Assembly: GCA_963576565.1 (NCBI GenBank)
Contig: OY755048.1
Coordinates: 2,920,501 to 2,984,500 of the forward strand
DNA length: 64,000 nucleotides
Source: Aspidapion aeneum
Lineage: Eukaryota; Arthropoda; Insecta; Coleoptera; Brentidae
Direction of reading: 5' to 3'
Below, one piece after another: positions 20,701 to 33,575 of the stretch (positions are counted from its first letter, which is position 1; each line of letters begins with the position of its first letter). The position numbers and the translations under genes were made by a program. The notes below the pieces were generated by a model. It was not told where the DNA came from. It saw nothing but the letters and a program-made list of their open reading frames with translations, and made no database searches.

Positions 20701-23700
20701 CAGTGGCGCACCCAGCAGGAGAAGGGAGGTTCATAGGGCCAGGGCCCCCAACCCAGACCCCAAAATTCAGGATCAAATGAATGAACATTTTTTTATTTTA
20801 ATTAACTTAATTTGTTGCTTAGGTACATTTATACTATATACCGGGTGGACAAAAAAGAGCGGACAAAATATTTTTCGTTAGAACTTTCGAACTATGCTAC
20901 CGATTTTAATGGGACAACTGCACTTTGCAGAGAATGGATTAGACTTTTCAGCCAACATATTTTTAAATTTTTGTACGCTATCTTAAAATCCACGATGGCG
21001 AGCGGAATCAAACTTGACCATTAAAAGATGCTATGCTATTCATATGTTCCGAAAAATGTTTTGATTTTTTTTAAAATTTGCAGGAAAGCTTTGTATCCAA
21101 CAGGTATAACAAGGTATGAATTATTGAAATCAGAATAGTCGAAATAACAATTTTGTCACTGATTATTATACGATTAACTTGCCAGTTCTATCTGCATTAA
21201 TTTCCTAATAAATTTATTATTACTGAACTAATTTCAATAAAAAAAACCAAAATGGTAATGAGCGACAAATTCCTCGTAACATAACAAAAAGCGACCCTTC
21301 ATGTGGGGACAAAATTGTGAAATTGGTCTACTAGTAAGAAATTCATGAGAAAATGAATGCAGACAGAATCAGCTAGGTAATCGTATTGTTTGTAGAACAT
21401 CTTCTTTGGTAAATGAATGTTTGAAACAAAAAATCTTATTTCGGGAACCATAACACCGGTTTTCATTTTATGTTGTGTGCGGCAAAGAACTTTTCTACGA
21501 ATTGGAGCCTCTTTGGACGGTCAAATTTGGCTCTCTCCGACATCTTGGCTTTTAATATGTTGGCAAATTTCGATTATGATCTTTAAAGAGAAACCTATCT
21601 TTGTTTTTATTTTATTAAAATCGGTTTTGTAATATTAAATTTATGAGAATTGGCAAGGCAATGGTGAATGAGTTTGTCAAAAATGTACTTAAAAACTGTT
21701 TATGGGGTATCTTTAGGGAACGTCTGATCTCCTCAAATTCACCTTCATTGAAATCCCACCTGACCGGAAACTCAAAATATTTCGATTTTTTATATTTTTT
21801 TTATTTCTTATCTTGATTAGGCTTAGTTTTTATATAAAAATAACTGATTAAAATGCCATTTGTCTCAATCCCCACAGATTTTTCTTTTGCGAATTTTTTA
21901 AACAAAAAAGAAAAAATGAAACAAAATCATGTAACAGGAGAGAATGAGAAACAGGCATGAAGTGCTTTTAAAGAAATTGTTAATAAATTTCTAGGGGATT
22001 ATAAACTATGTCGAGATTGTTAAAAATATGCTGGAAAAATTGAGGATTCTTGTTTGTAATATGAGCATAAAAATTCACTTTATGCATTCTCATTTGGATT
22101 ATTTCCCGGAAAATCTTGGTGACATAAGTGAAGGGCAAGGTGAGACAGATTTCATCAAGATATTAAGGAGATGGAAAAAAGGTATCAACGGCGTTGGGAT
22201 CTTCCTTTAGCTGAATATAGCAGAAAAGCAACCAAAAGGAGTTTTTTTGAAAAAAAAAACGTTTTTTTTTAAAAAGCGCAATGAATAAACAAATATTTCT
22301 AATAGTTTTGAGGTGTATATTTTGTATGTAAACTAAAAGCGGATTTAAAATCAACGCTACCCAATTACTAGAAAACAGTTAAAATATTTAAATCAACATT
22401 ACAGGTGTTAAAAAACTAATTAGAAGTTATGATTAGTCTCTAAAAATAAAGTAACTTCTATAAAAAACTAGACAAAGGGTAAAATCCATAAAAGATCAGC
22501 AAACCATGGGGGTGAGAGTTAACTAGAGTTAGTTTAGGTCTCAACTAAGTAAAAATAGCAAAAATTTTCCATTTCGCGGAATTTTGAGAGGAGGTCGAGA
22601 TTTCGAAAAATCGGATTTTTACCCCTAACTTTAAAAGCTCATTAATTTTTTTTCTAATATGATATCAACTTAAAATAAATTTTTATATTTAAGGATTGTT
22701 ATACTCTTTTAAGGTAAATATAAATTTATTAATTCTTTTGAAAAGGGCCCTAATTATTTTATTTCTAAAACTCTGCTTTTATAAAATTCACAAATTTTTA
22801 AAAATTATATTTTTTGAATGACACAAAGGGCCACTAAATTTTAAAAAATTATATTTTTTGAATGACACAAATGGCCACCTTATGTGACTAATATTTAATG
22901 TCCGCCGAGAATAAAAAAAAAAGTTTTTTGCTTGCTGATTTTCAAAAAATAGCTATTATTGATATTTTCATCATATCATATCATGCGAAGAAAAGTATTG
23001 TATTGTGACATCTTAAAAATATGTAATGTTGCCAATGATGCATTAAAAAAAAATAAAATAAATGGGACTAACAAAGTTGATTTCAATATTAGGGGAAAAG
23101 GATACGAGTTTTTAAAGATAGGGGTGAAAATCCGATTTATCGAAAATTCGACCCGCCTTCAAAATTCCGCGGAAGGGGTAACTAACAAAATGTTTTCGTT
23201 TTTTTCTTCTAGTGTTTATTGAATTTTTAGAGACAGATTATATGTTTTAATAAATATATATATTTTAAATATACAAAAGATATATTTTTTGTTTAATTTG
23301 AAAATGAAAAAGTAACCCATTAAAGAAAGATCTTAAAAATGACTACGAAAAATAAAAAAATAATGAAAAAAATCGAAATATTTTGAGTTTTCGATCAGGT
23401 GTGATTTCAATGAAGTTGGTTTTGAGGAGACCAAACGTTCCCTAAAGGGTTATAAACAGTTTTTGTTCTCATTCACCCTTAAGGATCATCGTGTGTATAA
23501 TTTGTAACAAAAATATATCTACAAATATTCCGGAACATAAAAATAAACGAGCAACTTTGAAGGGTTAAACTTATAATTTCCTGCAAAATTCCATTACATT
23601 AAAATCGGTCGAATAGTTCGAAAGTTATAAGAAAAAATTTTTTTTTGCCATACCCATTTATTTAATTTAATTTATTTATTATCAATCAGGGAACGCTACG

Positions 23701-23852
23701 ATAAAACGAAATAATTTAAATAAAAAGGTCTTTGTAAAACAGAATTTCTTATATAAATTTTACATATAAATTTTAAGTATAAAAAATGTCAGAAATCAGG
23801 GTGCCACCACTCCAATTCTTTTTTGCTGCAACCTATGTTGGTGGCGCCACTG
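20701..23852. mobile_element. hAT-type insertion, 3152 bp, with perfect 8-bp TSD
   Basis: It starts cagtggcgcaccca and ends ggtggcgccactg, flanked on both sides by agtataat (20693-20700 and 23853-23860). CAGTGGCG ends and an 8-bp duplication are typical of hAT. No transposase remains. Most of its length is the palindromic element at 20839-23661. Confidence 0.88.
20839..23661. mobile_element. Large palindromic element Z1
   Basis: The outer arms carry accgggtggacaaaaaa on the left and a diverged inverted copy on the right (ccatacccattt), with aactttcgaactat and accgattttaatg on both. Inner pairs continue to the centre: 21718-21800 with 23340-23450 (actcaaaatatttcgat) and 22570-22630 with 23100-23180 (gaaattccgcgga-like). 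A 50-bp direct repeat (attatattttttgaatgaca) lies at 22800-22880. Sister elements: 44543-45692 and 54033-55780. Confidence 0.78.
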
Positions 23853-23860
23853 AGTATAAT

Positions 23861-25822
23861 TACCTAAATTGTTGCTTTTTTAGGAAATATCAGGGAACAT
23901 AATCAAAATCCGGGGTGGGAAAACCTGGGCACTCAGAAATCTGCAGTCCTTCGCGGTAGCCCGAAGAAAAAACGTTGGATTTTTAGAGTTCAACTTAAGG
24001 GTGGGAGGGTGGTTTAAATTAAAAAAGAAATTAATGCTATATGCATTTAGCCCATAGACATAAGACCTTGCAATTCATAAAAGATTAAATTTTGTGGGTC
24101 CGTAATCTCGATCTATAAATTTTTAACTCTTCTTTCCGCAAAGAAATCTAAAAATTTGATAATAGTATAATTTCAAAAGATGGCTTGACTATGGACCCTA
24201 AAAATATTTTAGTTTCTCTACTTTTCTAACAAAAGTATGAAGTAGTAATAGTCCACAGTATACCGGTCTATTTTTTAAGTGATGAGTCCAACTTCCTCTT
24301 TTCGTCTGCTAAAATTCTTGAAAATGATTCCTTACAGAGCGCGCGGTCACAAAAATCTTTCGAGCTTCGGACTGACTAAACCAACTATGCCATTTTCTGG
24401 AAAATGTGGCCATTGACTTTTATGTGGCTTAATAAATGTGTTTGAAAGTAAATCAGTGGTAACAGTTAAAAATACTAAAAATAAATATTTTATGACTACA
24501 GTAGACTCGCGCTGGTGTGAACACCCGCTTGTGTGAACCACAGATTAGGTTAAATAAGATTAGTAAAAGTGTGAACCTCCCAGTAGTGTGAACAGTGAAG
24601 ATCCAATGTATTATACTAGTATAAAGAGTAAGAAATCTAGATCTTATATAAAAACGGACAGGAGGTGTTAATCAAATAAAATTTAGGGGAATTACCAAGA
24701 ATTACTTAGTTTTAATTCGTTTCTTGTGGTAAATACTATTACCATTTCATGTTTTGCTTTGTAAAATGATAAAAACCAAGAATTTTTTAATTCTTGCTCC
24801 TAGATGTAAGTTTGGAAGGCGAATCTGAGAACGAAATGAAGACACCTAAAAAAGTTGCACTAAAGTTTTGGAGTCAGAAACAAACAACATAGATGTTAGA
24901 GCCTAAGAAATATTGAGACCGAGCAGTAGCCACTCATTGGTCAGCTAGATAAGTTCGGACTAAAATAACATCGTATTTTACCTAATAATATGTACATTTT
25001 GAAGTTTGAAGAGCAAATCTTTAAGTTTCTGCTGAAAATGTTAATTTAAAGTATCGACAAACAAAAAAATTAATAAGATTCTTCACATCTGGGTTTGATA
25101 ACACTTTAGAAAAAGTCTCTCCTCGCCACTGAAGTAAATGTTAAGTGTGTCCAAAATCGCCTACTTGGTTTAGTCAGGTAGAAAGAAGCTCGAAAAATTT
25201 CTGCTCCCGCGAACTGTGTTAGGAATCACTTTTAAGAATTTTCTCAGAGGAAAAAGTTGGGCGTCTCGGCAAAATAAAGCTATGTACGAAAATTCAGCCT
25301 GTTACGCACCACTTAAAGCATAGACCGATGTGCTATGGACTATAAAAAACTGCAGTAGAAATTTTCACTGTCAAGTTTTTTAAAGAAATTATCATTAAAA
25401 AAAAGAATTTATTGAGTTTTAGTAAAATTATTTTTCTTAGTGCCAAAGACTAGACAAAGTTTTGATGATAATTTTTTTTATAAGTTGATTTTGTATAACT
25501 TCAAAAGCCAATCAAATTATTATTTATTTGTTTAAAAAATAACAATATCTTCCAAAAACATTTTCTGTATTTTATATTTTATTTCATGATTTATATTTCA
25601 AACTGTGTTAAATCGAGATTGAACAAACTTAAATTCGGCTTTTGTGGTTATTAAAGTTTGTTTGTTATTTTTTTTTTGAGGAACATTTCATGTGTAATAA
25701 ATTATAGAAATATTACGCGTGCTTTGGACCAAAATTAAATTAGTTAAAAGTACTCTGCATGAGGTTCGGTATAATAAAATGTTACGTTTTTGAAGAACTG
25801 TTTTACTCAAAGAAAAAATATA
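23861..25822. other. Intergenic AT-rich sequence with one pogo-like end
   Basis: The only recognisable item is a lone pogo-like end at about 24500 (cagtagactcgcgctggtg, with gtgtgaac repeats to 24595); its partner end was not found. No gene was recognised. Confidence 0.5.
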
Positions 25823-25912
25823 TACAGGCAGATTCAAAAGTAAGCGGGGACGTAATTCTTGCAAAAAATAAGACCAAAAGCTCGAAAATGCTACGCCCCT
25901 GTGAATAGGACA
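25823..25912. mobile_element. Short TIR MITE (~90 bp)
   Basis: Imperfect inverted ends, acaggcagattcaaaag versus gtgtcctattcacagg, resemble those of the element at 26910-27402. It abuts Y2. Confidence 0.4.
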
Positions 25913-25914
25913 CT

Positions 25915-26537
25915 CAAATACGTTAGCATTCTTACACGCGATGCTTGAAGCCAGGACCCCCATTTAATTCTTAATGTTCCTTTTTCGTGTAGACAGGATT
26001 TCGGTTACTGCGCATGCGTTAGTTTTGGTGGTTTTGGAACATACTCTGTTTCGTCACTACATTATTTGACAATTGTCGAAAATTTAGGGTTATGTCTATT
26101 ATTTAAAAACCAAACTAAATTTATTAAATTGTGGATCAAAATTGTAGTTTTTTTATAATTTATTGTGCAGAATTATTACACCATGAAGAGTGTTTAATGA
26201 CATCTATTAACCACTCTTAACTTTATTAACAAATTTTAAAGAAAAATACAAGTACTTAGTGGCACACTCCCTTACTTCTCCCGGACATTTTTCCAAAGCG
26301 CACATGTTCTACGTGAACTATTTCCCATTTGTCATAGAAAAAAATATAATTTTATACGATATACGCAAAATACCGCAAAATGTGAATAAACAACAAATAT
26401 GGCGTTCACCCACACAGCAGCTTTGAGCTACGTGACAAAACACACGTACGCGCACTTGAAAATTCTGTTTCCAAAGCAAGCTATGAGTGCTTCACTTTTC
26501 GATTTTTTGAACATGTATTTATGCTCTAACGTATTTG
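25915..26537. mobile_element. Y-family hAT-like element, copy Y2
   Basis: It begins caaatacgttagcattcttac and ends tttatgctctaacgtatttg. Its body matches both the left end of Y1 (5480-5660) and its right end (8960-10330), so it is an internally deleted Y1 relative. The flanking 8-mers are only partly alike (aggacact and aggatgcc). Confidence 0.8.
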
Positions 26538-26909
26538 AGGATGCCCTAAAGACTATTTTTTATCTACAACTTTAAAACCTTTACAATCAAATTTTGAAAA
26601 TTGATGTACTGTATAAACATTTGATGGTAAAAAGATTTTAAATTTTAAAATTTTATTTAGTGGGGTCACATGTATGGAGGGTAAAGGTTAGAACAAGCCT
26701 ATTTCTTTTACTTCTTACGCTATTCTGATTTTGTTTGAAAATTATAAAATCCCAGGGTTTTTTAGGTAAAAAAAGGTACTCCTACTTCAATTTGACTGTT
26801 TACGAGAAAATCGACATTATCACACACATTAAAAAACACACATTTACTAACATTTTATTGATTTTATTGAACAATTTAGAGAAAATGTTCAAAATTATTG
26901 CCATTCGTG

Positions 26910-27402
26910 TTTAGGGTGTCCTATTCAAAGAAGCGTATCTCCCTGAGGCAGCATTTTCGTCCCCCCCTTTATTGCAATAAAGCCAGACACTAATAGTGCC
27001 GGGCACTATTCTGACAGTTTTTCATTGAAAACTAACAGTTGATCTTTCAAAATTTATTTTTATTATAAATTTCTTTTTTATCTTCCCTGTAATAGATATT
27101 AAGTTTGTTGGTAAATAAATTGAATTAAAAAAAAATGACATACCAAAGTCAAATTTATAAATTAAGTTGTTTATTTTACATTAATAATGGCGGCCCTATT
27201 AATTCCGGCTCTTATATTACACAAAGGCCAGGCCTAATTTTGAAAGAAGACAGCTGTTTTTATAATGGGAAACTGTCAGAATAGTGTCCGGCTCAATTAC
27301 TGCCTGATTTTATTGCAAGAAGCCCCTATTATTAGAAACTTTTTGCCTTATTTTTATGCAAGTCCCTGAACGGATGCCTCTTACTTTTGAATCACCCTGT
27401 AT
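26910..27402. mobile_element. Nested pair of TIR elements
   Basis: The outer ends are agggtgtcctattcaaag and, inverted, cagggtgattcaaaag. The inner element (26973-27327) has arms with ttgcaataaa and cactattctgacag on both sides. Its relative at 33266-33541 shares the cactattttgacac and tgaaaactgacagtt motifs. Confidence 0.7.
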
Positions 27403-28806
27403 ACTAATAAATATTCCTTTGGACAATCTTTAAGCAATCACTTAAATGTTTATATCGAGTAAAACTGGTCTTAAAAACAAATTTTTGTAGTTCGTATTTT
27501 GTTTTGTAAAATTTTCAGAAGACATTTTCAAAAAAAAAAATTTGTATGGATTAAAATTAAAATTATATGACAAAAATGTATGCTTCCTGAATTACGCAAT
27601 ATAACATTTAGTGTGTTGTTTTATGGATTTTAAATTTCTGTGGAAAATATGTTAAGCTGAGTCCACACTATGTCGAATGGTGTCGGTCGACATGGTCCAA
27701 CAACTACAGTAATAACTGCTGCAGCACATGCCACTGCAGTATCTTATTCTTCATTCTTAATTGAAAATTTTAATTAAATAAAACCAATATATTTTCAATA
27801 ATGGCGCAACATTTACAGTGTGGATGAGTCGAATGACCTTGTTGTTAGGCATAATGTGGACACAGCTTTATTTTTCAAATGAAATCGGTAGCTGTAAAAT
27901 GAAAAAATTGTTTCTAATTTGTAGAAAAATAATTATTTTTTGGTAATCAATTTTTGAAAGTTTCTTTTGAATATGACATTCTTATAGGTATTTTTGTTTA
28001 GATATTAAGGTAAAATATCCTTAATCCTGATATGAGGACTTCTGGGTCCTAAAACCTTAAGCCTACTCCTCGTGAATCCTGTGATCCAGTTTGATAAGTT
28101 ATGGTCCTTATTAAAACCTTTTTTTTCTTTAAAAAACGCACAGTTTTTCTTTTTCACTTCTTTAGGAATTGCCCCTGTGGGTCGTTGATTTAGTACAAAA
28201 AATATTACCACGCTAATCCGCATATTAAATTAGAAAAAAACGACACTGCAGCATCTCAAGGCAGTTGTGGGCAAAATAGAATGTGAAGAGGACAGATGGC
28301 TAACTCTGATCGAGTGTCTCCCGACATTTTTTTGTGTCTTAGTATGTGGACAAGCATGGCGTTTCTCAGTAAATCCACGGACCAATGCTTCTGCGTGTGG
28401 TCCAAAATTTGATAAGGAAAAGAAAGGTTTTACGGTGTGATTGAGTTTTGTTTAGTTGATATTTTTTGTGCAATGAATTTACACAGCATTTTGCTCAGTA
28501 TATAACAGGTCTCAGGCCATAAAATGCCAAATTTTATGCCAATTTTAGTTCTTTTATTTAGAAACCTGCATCATATTTAAGTTATATTTTGCACAACATT
28601 ACGTTCAACTTCGTTAGCACAATTTACATTTACAGTAGAAATCGTATTTATAATGACTCTTAAAATACTAGAAATTTTTCTTCTTCAATGCCTTTTTGAT
28701 TAAATATAAAAAAGCGCGTGTGAGGTCAACATTAAGAACGCAGACAGTTTAAAAAATTTGCTCGGAAAAACTGACAAAGAATGAAACATTTAATAAAGCC
28801 AATATG
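27403..28806. other. Intergenic sequence with one MITE
   Basis: Apart from the MITE at 27654-27869, I recognise nothing. A 72-codon minus-strand frame at 28005-28223 has no motif. Confidence 0.5.
27654..27869. mobile_element. TIR MITE, ~215 bp
   Basis: The inverted ends aagctgagtccacactatg and, inverted, aagctgtgtccacattatg extend inward with gtcgaatg. No clear target duplication. Confidence 0.75.
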
Positions 28807-29422
28807 CAAGGTGTAATTTAAATGATGCACCAAAGGTGAAGGTCAAAAGTAGACAAAAAGTTCATAACTTTTAATCAAAAAATTTTTGTTTCCAAGTTAT
28901 AGCATTTGTAAAGTTTGGAGGATGGGGGAAAACAGTACATCTTGAAAGTCACAAATTTGAAAAAGTCAAATATTCTTGTGATTTATTGTGATCAAAAATT
29001 GCTTTTTTACAAGAAATTATAGGTTAAGGAGATACAGAGAGACCAAATAACCTTTGCAACAGGTATATAAATATTTTCGATTTTTTTAAGAATTAATTTT
29101 TTTATGAGTTTGAGATGTTTGTACATTTTTAAAACGACCTTAACAGTTACAGAAAATTGTAATATCAGTAGTACATAATTTAGAGTACTTTTTTAGAATA
29201 ATTTTTATTACCTTCATTGTAATGCAAAATTCCAAAAAATTTTGATTGCCTGTTTAAATTTTTAAACAAGATTCAAATTCAATTCAAAAAATTATAATTT
29301 TGACACCCTGTATGTAAAAATTAAAGAGATTTGATGCAAAATGTAATAGAAAAAAATTCCTCTTTTGACTCTTCCTACGCACCCCTTAAAGTTTGGTGCA
29401 TACTTAAATTACACTCTGTATA
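28807..29422. mobile_element. Inverted-repeat element, ~615 bp
   Basis: The left end gcaaggtgtaatttaaatg and the right end (inverted, acagagtgtaatttaagta) are both followed by tgcaccaaa and, within 30 bp, gtcaaaag. The loop shows no ORF. Confidence 0.7.
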
Positions 29423-29589
29423 CGAAGATATGGAAAGCAACTGCTTTTTATTCCCAGATGTGCGGAATTTTACCTAAACACAGAAAAGGAGAGACACGCG
29501 GCAATACTGTGACATAAAAATTCGGCTATAAAAATATCTACCTGTCTAGTTTGGCATGCAATTTGCCATGTACCGAATGAGCACGTGGG

Positions 29590-29640
29590 TAGGAAATAAT
29601 TCGCCGCGGGGACAATTCGCTGTCAGAATTTTTGTTTAAA
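29590..29640. repeat. Solo end of the GC-iterated element family
   Basis: attcgccgcggggacaattc is shared with the terminal arrays at 42890 and 44000. Only one end is present here. Confidence 0.7.
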
Positions 29641-30467
29641 TATTACTTATTTTTTCTTAAATTATAGCTCCCCTGTCCTCAAATTGGAAGATCAAAATCT
29701 GTGTTAAACGTAACCTTGGTCAATTGATCGCTAACATATCCTAACTGGTGTGTGGACCACCAACATTTTGCAAAAAAAAACTGTGCCCCCAAAAAAATTG
29801 TTTAAAAAAAAATGCTTTTTAAAAAAAAAATTACAAAATTTTTTTTTAAAAATAATACAAAATTATTATTTGCTTTGAGCGATACAGAGTCATTACAAAC
29901 AATTTCCACTGTAAGCTAATTTTCTATCTTTAGTAATTCCTTACATTAATCCTTAGAAAAGGTTCAATGTTCGAAGCATTAAGCACAACCGAAAGTGCTG
30001 TGTTTTCTTTTTAATTTTCTGAATTTAAGGTTATGGTATTGCACAATTCCGTTTACTTTCAATATTATTATGGTTATGATCAAATTTAAAAATATATATA
30101 TAATGTACCCGTTTTGGTACTAAAAATGATATAACAACGGTGCCTTTTTTGTATGATTGTTGATGCGTGATAGATTGTAGAAAAAAAATTGTGACATTGT
30201 CATTTTTCCCAGTACTTGTGTCATATATTTTTTGTAATGTGAAAATTTTCGTGAATTCGAACTTCGTCAATTTTTGTCTGACGGCGTTTTTTGACATCTT
30301 TTTTATAATTAAATCCACAGTTGACCTCAACGTTGTAATGTGATAATATTTTAGTGAGCATAAACTTAAATCGTTTTTATGTGATAGGATATTTAAATTG
30401 TAAGACTTAATGTATCTCATGTTTTAAATATTATATTTTTTTTGTAATATGCGCTAAAAGTTTGCGA
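29641..30467. other. Intergenic sequence with an unrecognised ORF
   Basis: A 129-codon minus-strand frame (30031-30420) is lysine- and isoleucine-rich and matches no family I know. AT content alone could explain it. Confidence 0.4.
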
Positions 30468-31690
30468 TCTGCCTAAACCTTAGAGAAAATCGACATAAAA
30501 TAAGATACTTACACCAGTATTTACTAAAGACTTTAAAGTTCTAGATGTTGGTTGAAGGTTAAGTATTGTTCATACTCGTCTTAGTCTTTTGTTTTTGATT
30601 AGTCTTTGTCCTTTGATTAGTCTTAGCTGTCTTAAACAAAATCGGCTGTTCATACTCGTCTTTTGTTTTTGATTAGTCTTAGTCATAACCCACTGAAAAA
30701 AAAAATCAATTTCAATAAAAAGGCCCCTTTTCAAAAGTCATTTTCTACACAAAACAATCTTATTTAACCTAATCTGAGCACGAAACACCGACACGAAAGA
30801 ACAAAAGCGAAAAAGAAAATAAAAACAAATAAAATTTTGAGGTTAGGTTGAGATTTTCTGTTAAAAACATGATTAATGGCGGTAAATTCAAAATTTCGGC
30901 CGCGCGCTTGCGCTCTTCGGACGCCCTGTAAAAAAAACAACAAATATCAGCTGATGTCTGTCACTCGTCTTAGTCGTTGTCCTAAGGATTGAAAGTTAGC
31001 AACTCTTAAGACAAAGACTAATCAAAAACAAAAGCAAAAACATTGTATGAACACTCCCATAAGAAGCAGTGGTTTTAACTTTCTTATGACAAGACATATG
31101 ACTAAACCAAGACAAAAGGCTAGACAAAAGACGAGTATGAACGATCCATTAAACTCACGTTTTTCCTGGAATGCAATAGTTTTTAATATTTATATAGTTT
31201 GTTTATAAATACTTTGCAACATACCATCTTTTTTCGCTGTAGCAATGACATTATATCCACACAAAACTTATATATAAAAGATAATATAATATATATTTAG
31301 AACTCAAAACGTCACTAGGAGATGTCTAATAAAAACATATTAAATATTTAGACAAGTTACCGATTTATAATTGTTTTGGTAGAACTGAAAAAGGATTCTA
31401 ATATATCTTTTGCTTGTTACAATATTTAAATATTGAGCATTTGTAGAGACAGTTTTAAGTTATTTATGTATTATTTAGCTTTAAAATTTTTTTATATAAC
31501 CCCTCAGGGGTGGTACTACAATTTGAGACTATTTTTAACGGGAATCCTATGACTTCCTTACAAAAAGTTTATATTTTTTTTGTTTAAACTCACTGAGAAA
31601 TGCTTACTCTGCTATTGCACGTTAGCGTTAACCAAATCTTTGCAGTTATTTGTCCTGTAAGTATTAAAAAATATATAGTTATACCGGTCG
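30468..31690. mobile_element. Y-family fragment, copy Y4
   Basis: It matches the right half of Y1 in order: gtatttactaaag, ttggttgaaggttaa, aatagtttttaatattt, taagttatttatgtatta, aggggtggtactacaa, aactcactgagaaatgctta. It lacks clear termini and is interrupted by the TIR element at 30560-31149. Confidence 0.75.
30560..31149. mobile_element. TIR element inside Y4, possible TTAA target
   Basis: The inverted ends share gttcatactcgtctt (about 30568 and, inverted, about 31143). Inner repeats (ctcgtcttagtc, gattagtctt) recur several times. ttaa occurs just outside each end, which would fit a piggyBac-type target, but 4-5 bases between ttaa and the matched ends do not agree. Confidence 0.65.
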
Positions 31691-33265
31691 AGGTCAAGTG
31701 TATAGATTTAGACCCTGGTCTAAGTGCTAACTATAAGTTTTAAGATCTTAGTAAATATTGGTGTTAATTTTTTATATTATTGTTAAAAATTTTATTCACA
31801 AAGCTTTATAAACTGAAGTCCGTGCTTACTACAATAGTGTTTTTAATATCTAATCTACGATTTTTCTCTTGGTAAGTACCTGAATGCAACCAATTCATTT
31901 ATCATCTTTTTTGACATTTATGTGTCAAAAACTTTTGGCGCTTTTATTGTAGATAAAAATTTAATTTCTGAATAATATCTACACATCTCGTCTAATCTAC
32001 ACTCTTTTTCCTACGACCACGAAATATAAACTTGTAAGGTATTGATTTCTTCGGCCACACTCGTATAGGAAATATTTTGACCTTTCGAGCCCAATAAACA
32101 AGGACTAAGAAATATTCTTGTTTGCATCGAAATTTTTTGTTTTCAGATTAAAGTCAAAGTTATATATTTGGCTGTTTCTTGACCTAAATGAAAATAACTC
32201 CTAAACCACTGGACCGATTTTCAAAGAAATACTGTTTAAAGGTTTGATAAATTGTAATGATTTTTTGGAAAATTATTGTTGATAACAGTAGTTTTAAAAC
32301 AACAAAAACTGTAACTATTCTTATACTCTTCTATTTGCAGTATCAATATCCGGTTTTCATTAAAATTTGATGAGATTTACAAAAAATTGTTTTATGAATT
32401 TTTAAAGTACATATGTAAAGAATAAGCTAGGAAGTGGTCAGATCCGTCATAAGTCCATTTATTTTCAATAGTTAAATAAAAAAAATGTTTTTTTTTATTG
32501 TGGCCGTTGGAAAAATATTTATTTATATTTTCGAATTACTCCAAAAGTGATATTCTTTTTTTTTAACGCGTGTTCAGTTTATTTTTGACAATTTTTTATT
32601 TTTATTATTCATATTTAAAAAAATGGATTTAGGTGCTTTATTATGGCTCTTTAACAATACAGAATGTTAATATTTGATTAGTAATGATAAGTACCTTTAG
32701 AAACTGTGTGACTGTGTTTATCCTTCTTATTACAGAAGTCTTCGTTCCTTTGACACTCCGTTATCCATTCCTTTTGCGCCAATTTGGCAGTTTTGGTTTC
32801 AAATGTTCTTTTCCAAACCTTTTTTTAAAATGTAATGTTTTTTTATTTAAAATTATATAATATCATCTCTGTTGTCGTTTGGACATAAAACTGCCAATGG
32901 CGCTATCCTTTGATCAACTTAGACTGTAAGTTGTTTAATTGATTAAAAAACAAATGATTTTTGTAACTTACATGTACTTAAACATAATTATATAACATTT
33001 AATTCTAATAACTAAAAAAAATAGTACGCATTAAGCATGATTCAATTTTTCTTTTATTTATGTCATTAACTAAACTAATAGTCATTGAACAACAAAGGTT
33101 AAGGGCAATAAAAACTTTATTACTTTTAGAATTGTTTTTCAAAAAATTATTAGGTAATGGATTAAGAAATAATTATTGTGCAAATTGAAGGAAAGAGGAG
33201 GTTTTTTGTCATTGCCAGTAGGGTTATTATTGGCAATTTATAGAATTTTTAGAAAAGATTTACTA
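31691..33265. other. Intergenic AT-rich sequence
   Basis: I see no gene, RNA or repeat boundary here. Confidence 0.5.
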
Positions 33266-33541
33266 GAGAATTATTGAATTACAGCCAGGCTATAATTGTG
33301 CCAGGCACTATTTTGACACATTCACATTGAAAACTGACAGTTAATCCTTCAAAATTGACATACCAAAGTCGAATTTAAAACTTTCGTTTTTATTTTCAAT
33401 TAATAAAAGAAGGCACTTTTTATTCCGGTTTATATAGTAAACAAAGGTCGTGTGTTGAAAGATCACAGCTGATATTACAATGTGAAGGTGTCAAAATTGT
33501 GCCTGGCATCATTATAGCCTGGCTTTATTTCAATAATTCTC
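33266..33541. mobile_element. TIR MITE, 276 bp, with TA duplication
   Basis: The inverted ends are gagaattattgaattacag and gagaattattgaaataaag, with TA on each side (33264-33265 and 33542-33543). It is related internally to the element at 26973-27327. Confidence 0.8.
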
Positions 33542-33575
33542 TACTAATAGCCACAACACATAACTTGACGTAACC

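Noticed and set aside
24490..24600. Complete pogo-type MITE
   Set aside because: Only one end with gtgtgaac repeats was found; the partner end and TA duplication are missing.
30031..30420. 129-codon minus-strand ORF
   Set aside because: No motif and a composition expected from AT-rich DNA; noted as unrecognised only.
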